From Streptomonospora nanhaiensis (lineage in GTDB: Bacteria; Actinomycetota; Actinomycetes; Streptosporangiales; Streptosporangiaceae), in assembly GCF_026642255.1 (NCBI RefSeq), contig NZ_CP113264.1, positions 3,844,001-3,908,000 on the forward strand: a DNA stretch of 64,000 nucleotides. The letters are read 5' to 3'. A program made the translations under genes and the position numbers. A model generated the notes under the pieces. That model did no database searches. It was not told the origin of the DNA and saw only the letters and a list, made by a program, of their open reading frames with translations. Each line of letters opens with the position of its first letter. Within the stretch, counting starts at the first letter, position 1. This document shows, in pieces, positions 61,476 through 64,000 of the stretch.

Positions 61476-61730
61476 ATGCGGTTGAGTGAGCAGAGTTACC
61501 TCGTGTTGCTCGCCCTGCCCGAGGGACGGCAGCACGGCTACGGGGTGATCGTCTCCGTGCGCCGACTGGCCCAGAACAGGCTCAGACGCGACGCGGTCAC
61601 CCTGAACGAGGCGTTGGAGCGCCTGACGGTCCGGGGACTGGTGCGGGCCTCGGGAGAACAGGCGGCCGACCGCCGCTCCCGGCTCATCGGTCGGGGCGCC
61701 CCATGCACCCCAACAGCCTCACCGAACTGA
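61476..61730 (+). pseudogene. Truncated PadR-family regulator
   Basis: LSEQSYLVLLALPEGRQHGYG and then LNEALERLTVRGLVRASGEQAADRRSRL match the PadR winged helix, where GTLYGALDRL would be expected in place of VTLNEALERL. The frame then ends in APCTPTASPN, without the rest of the wing and the dimer helix. It is probably broken. Confidence 0.55.
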
Positions 61731-61912
61731 TCCGCGACATCGGTATCCCCGGAACAGCGGTGCGCACATCCGCGCTGCGCCAACTCGTGCTCCAGGCCCC
61801 CGCACCGGTCATCGCCCAGGCGCTGGGGTCCCACGCCAAGACCACCACCCGGGTCGTTGCCCAGGCTGGAGGAACCTGGAACCGCTACGCCCCCAGCGAC
61901 CACACACAGTGA
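61703..61912 (+). pseudogene. C-terminal remnant of a site-specific recombinase
   Basis: ALRQLVLQAPAPVIAQALGSHAKTTTRVVAQAGGTWNRYAPSDHTQ resembles the C-terminus shared by tyrosine-recombinase-like transposon proteins of actinobacteria (LRQLVLQAPAPVVADALGYH...TWSRYAPGDH). The N-terminal part is missing and the preceding frame is the PadR fragment, so two decayed genes are joined here. Confidence 0.55.
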
Positions 61913-62107
61913 TCACGGTGGCGGAAGCCACGGAGAACACAGATCACTCGATCAACGACTCCTACCAGTCTCGCCCCCAGGATGGGGCGGCGGGGCCGCT
62001 CCCCCGCACGAGGAGGCCGGTCCGCCCCGGGGAACCCGCCTCCGCCGGGGAAGGGGGGATCGGCAGGCCGTGGCTGCCTCCGGGCACGGAAGGATAGAAA
62101 CGACCTC

Positions 62108-63286
62108 ATGACCGATGTGAACCACACCCAGTCCGTGCCCGAGCGGCTCGTCGACCTCGCCGCCGCGCGGACCCGCCACGGCGACCGTGTCGACTTCCTG
62201 GTGCCCATGCTGCAGGTGGGCGACCCGCTCGCCGACGCCGTCATCGCCGAGTTCGACGAACACGGCCGTTCCGCCCGCGCCGCCCTCCAGCGCGGCCTCG
62301 CCGAGGGCCGTGCGAGCGTGCCGGACGCCCCGCCGGCCGTCGACGCCCTGCTCGCCCACACGGAGACCGTGCCGGCATGGGTCTCACGCGAACTCCTGGA
62401 GCAGGGCGACCGACCCTCGCTCGCCGTGCCGTTCCACTGGAGGAGTCTCGCCTTCTCCGTCGGATCGCTGACCCACACCTACAGCTCCCCCGCGATCGCG
62501 CGACTGCTCGTGGGCACCGGCCGGCTGACCTCGACGGCGCCGCGCCGGCTCGCCGAGACCGGACTGTGGCACGCCTCGGCGATCCTGCCCGGCGGCCTGC
62601 TCCACGGCGCCTCCGGCCTCGTGCAGACCGTGCAGGTCCGGCTGCTGCACGCACGCGTCCGCGCCGCGGCCACCAAGCACGGCTGGGACTCCGAGCGGTG
62701 GGGGGTGCCGATCAACCAGGCCGACGTCGCACGCACATGGCTCGACTTCACCGTCGTGCCGTTCAAGCTACTGGAGGGCATCGGCTACCGGCTCACCGAG
62801 GAGGAACAGTCCCTCCTCTACCGCTACTGGTGGTACGTGGGCCACCTGCTGGGCCTCGACGAGGAGTTCTTCCTCGGCATCGAGGACCACGAGCAGGCCG
62901 GCGAGCTGCTGGACCTGCTCGACTCGACCTCCGCCGCACCGGACGAGAACAGCAGGCAACTCGTCGGGGCTCTGTTCGACGCCGCCGGCGCCAATCTCGC
63001 CTCCGCCCCGCAGTCGCCGATGGACGGGGCGGGCTGGCGCGACCTGATGCACGCACTCGCCCACCGTTTCCACGGCGAGAAGGCCACAGCCATGGGCATC
63101 CCGGAGTCACCCCTCACGGCGGTGCTGCCGTTGATCGCGGCGGGCGAGGCCAAGGCGCGCAGCTACCAGCTACAGGTCCCCGGAGCGTTGCGGCAGGCCG
63201 AGGAGGTCGGCATCTCCGCGATCCGCGGCCTCGCCGCCACCCTCACCGACAGCACCGCCTACCAGGACCACGTCTCGCCCTCCTGA
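62108..63286 (+). CDS. MpaB-family (DUF2236) oxygenase
   Basis: 392 residues. HWRSLAFSVGSLTHTYSSPAIARLLVGTGRLTSTAPRRLAETGLWHASAI, then VRLLHARVRAAATKHGWDSERWGVPINQADVARTWLDFTVVPFKLLEGIGYRLTEEEQSLLYRYWWYVGHLLGLDEEF, is the helical DUF2236 fold of MpaB and latex-clearing-protein-like oxygenases. The conserved histidines and arginines of the haem-b site are present in these blocks. The substrate is unknown. A Shine-Dalgarno GGAAGG lies 14 bp upstream, so the start is fair rather than certain. Confidence 0.82.
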   Translation: MTDVNHTQSVPERLVDLAAARTRHGDRVDFLVPMLQVGDPLADAVIAEFDEHGRSARAALQRGLAEGRASVPDAPPAVDALLAHTETVPAWVSRELLEQGDRPSLAVPFHWRSLAFSVGSLTHTYSSPAIARLLVGTGRLTSTAPRRLAETGLWHASAILPGGLLHGASGLVQTVQVRLLHARVRAAATKHGWDSERWGVPINQADVARTWLDFTVVPFKLLEGIGYRLTEEEQSLLYRYWWYVGHLLGLDEEFFLGIEDHEQAGELLDLLDSTSAAPDENSRQLVGALFDAAGANLASAPQSPMDGAGWRDLMHALAHRFHGEKATAMGIPESPLTAVLPLIAAGEAKARSYQLQVPGALRQAEEVGISAIRGLAATLTDSTAYQDHVSPS

Positions 63287-63488
63287 GCCGTGGCGCCGCG
63301 GCCGGGGGCGTCGACGGCGTCCCCTCGAACGTCGCCGCGCTCCCGCCCGGCGGATCCGGCGACCCTGTGGTGGGGGCTCGAGGACGTCCCCGCGGGCGGC
63401 GGGCCCGGCGCCGCGGCTCAGGCGCGGGTTCCCGGAGCGCCCCCGGCGGCGGTGCGTTGCCGGTGCCCCGTCACGACGTGTCGTCGGG

Positions 63489-64000
63489 CTAGGGGAACAC
63501 GTTCGCGGGAGCGGCGGAGTTCTTCGAGGACGCCGGCGCCAGGGCGCGCAGTGTGTCGGCGGTGAAGCCGTCCAAGGGGTAGAACAGCTCGATCGCCAGC
63601 TCCGACAGCGTCACGTCGGCCGGTGCGCCGAAGGTGGCCATGGTGCTGAACAGCGCCAGTTCTCCGAAGGGGGTGCGCAGGCGCAGCGGCACCCGGATGG
63701 GGTTCGGCCCGTCCGCCGGACCGGTGCCGGCGTCGGCGGGCTCCTCGGCGGCGGGATAGCACGACACCTCCTCGTAGAGGGCCCGCAGGTCGGCGTCGGC
63801 GGTGGTGTTGACCTGGTGCAGCAACCGGTCGAGGAACAGCTCGCGCACCTCGCCCAGGTTGACCAGGCGCGCGGCGAGGCCCTCGGGGTGCAACGCCAGT
63901 CGGAACACGTTCGGCCGGGGCTCCGACAGGTGCGCGGGAACGCCCTCCATGAGGACGGACATGGCGGAGTTGCCCCGCACCACGTTCCACAGCCGGTCCA
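63489..64000 (-). CDS. MmyB-like XRE regulator, partial
   Basis: Its start lies beyond the right edge. The visible 170 residues read DRLWNVVRGNSAMSVLMEGVPAH, then PNVFRLALHPEGLAARLVNLGEVRELFLDRLLHQVNTTAD, and PLRLRTPFGELALFSTMATFGAPADVTLSELAIELFYPLDGFTADTL. This is the ligand-binding MmyB-like domain that follows an XRE helix-turn-helix in many actinobacterial regulators. The HTH part is outside the window. Genes of this type often regulate a divergent oxidoreductase. Confidence 0.82.
   Translation of the reverse strand, partial: DRLWNVVRGNSAMSVLMEGVPAHLSEPRPNVFRLALHPEGLAARLVNLGEVRELFLDRLLHQVNTTADADLRALYEEVSCYPAAEEPADAGTGPADGPNPIRVPLRLRTPFGELALFSTMATFGAPADVTLSELAIELFYPLDGFTADTLRALAPASSKNSAAPANVFP

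Noticed and set aside
62086..62100. GGATAGAAA just before the MpaB-family gene as another BlaI site
   Set aside because: Only one half-site; the expected TTCTAT arm 5 bp upstream is absent.

Overview
The window is GC-rich throughout, with GTG/TTG starts, G/C-ending codons and short overlaps between genes. Its gene families (WXG100-like giant protein, Zur/CstR/BlaI-type regulators, DUF3618/holin proteins) fit a filamentous actinomycete. Nocardiopsis or a close relative is my best guess, but it is an inference from content, not a database match. I saw no rRNA, tRNA or CRISPR array. Most of the window looks like ordinary chromosome. The exceptions are a low-complexity giant gene (13.5-26 kb) and a patch of decayed mobile DNA (55.6 kb and 59.4-62.1 kb).

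Layout. 0-9.6 kb: two small membrane proteins, a secreted S33 peptidase, a Zur-type regulator with its box, a glyoxalase-like protein, a winged-helix regulator translationally coupled to a PPDK that lacks its PEP-binding barrel, an APH-type kinase, a histidine phosphatase and a BrkB-like protein. 9.7-13.3 kb: an envelope-stress-like operon (DUF3618, holin-like and helical membrane proteins), a peptidoglycan-binding peptide and a membrane protein. 13.5-27 kb: a 4156-residue WXG100-like giant protein, divergent from a small membrane protein and a SUFU-domain protein. 27-33 kb: an alkylsulfatase and an iron-box-controlled siderophore ABC importer. 33-44 kb: erythromycin-esterase-like protein, second S33 peptidase, PPOX protein, NmrA/AraC divergent pair, MarR/SDR divergent pair with two operators, methyltransferase, PfkB kinase, LapA-like protein. 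44.5-48.3 kb: a sulfide/persulfide cluster (TauE, CstB-like enzyme, rhodanese, CstR) with four CstR-type operators.

48.4-59.4 kb holds what I consider the most interesting system. Five copies of a 17-bp inverted repeat (TTCTAT-N5-ATAGAA, some imperfect) sit in front of three transcription units. These are a four-helix membrane protein with an intramembrane CPVC motif, a dsbA-ccdA operon, and an operon of dsbA, a PQQ-propeller lipoprotein, blaI and an M56 (BlaR1-like) protease. Paired sites are 21 bp apart in both operons. The simplest reading is a BlaI/M56 regulatory switch controlling an extracytoplasmic thiol-disulfide pathway rather than beta-lactam resistance. Interleaved are a membrane-anchored Ser/Thr kinase flanked by two copies of a ~145-bp element with terminal inverted repeats, and a serine hydrolase with a small HTH partner and paired operators. 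59.4-64 kb: a cytochrome P450 among remnants of recombinases, an old-yellow-enzyme and a PadR regulator, then an MpaB-family oxygenase and an MmyB-like regulator that runs off the edge.
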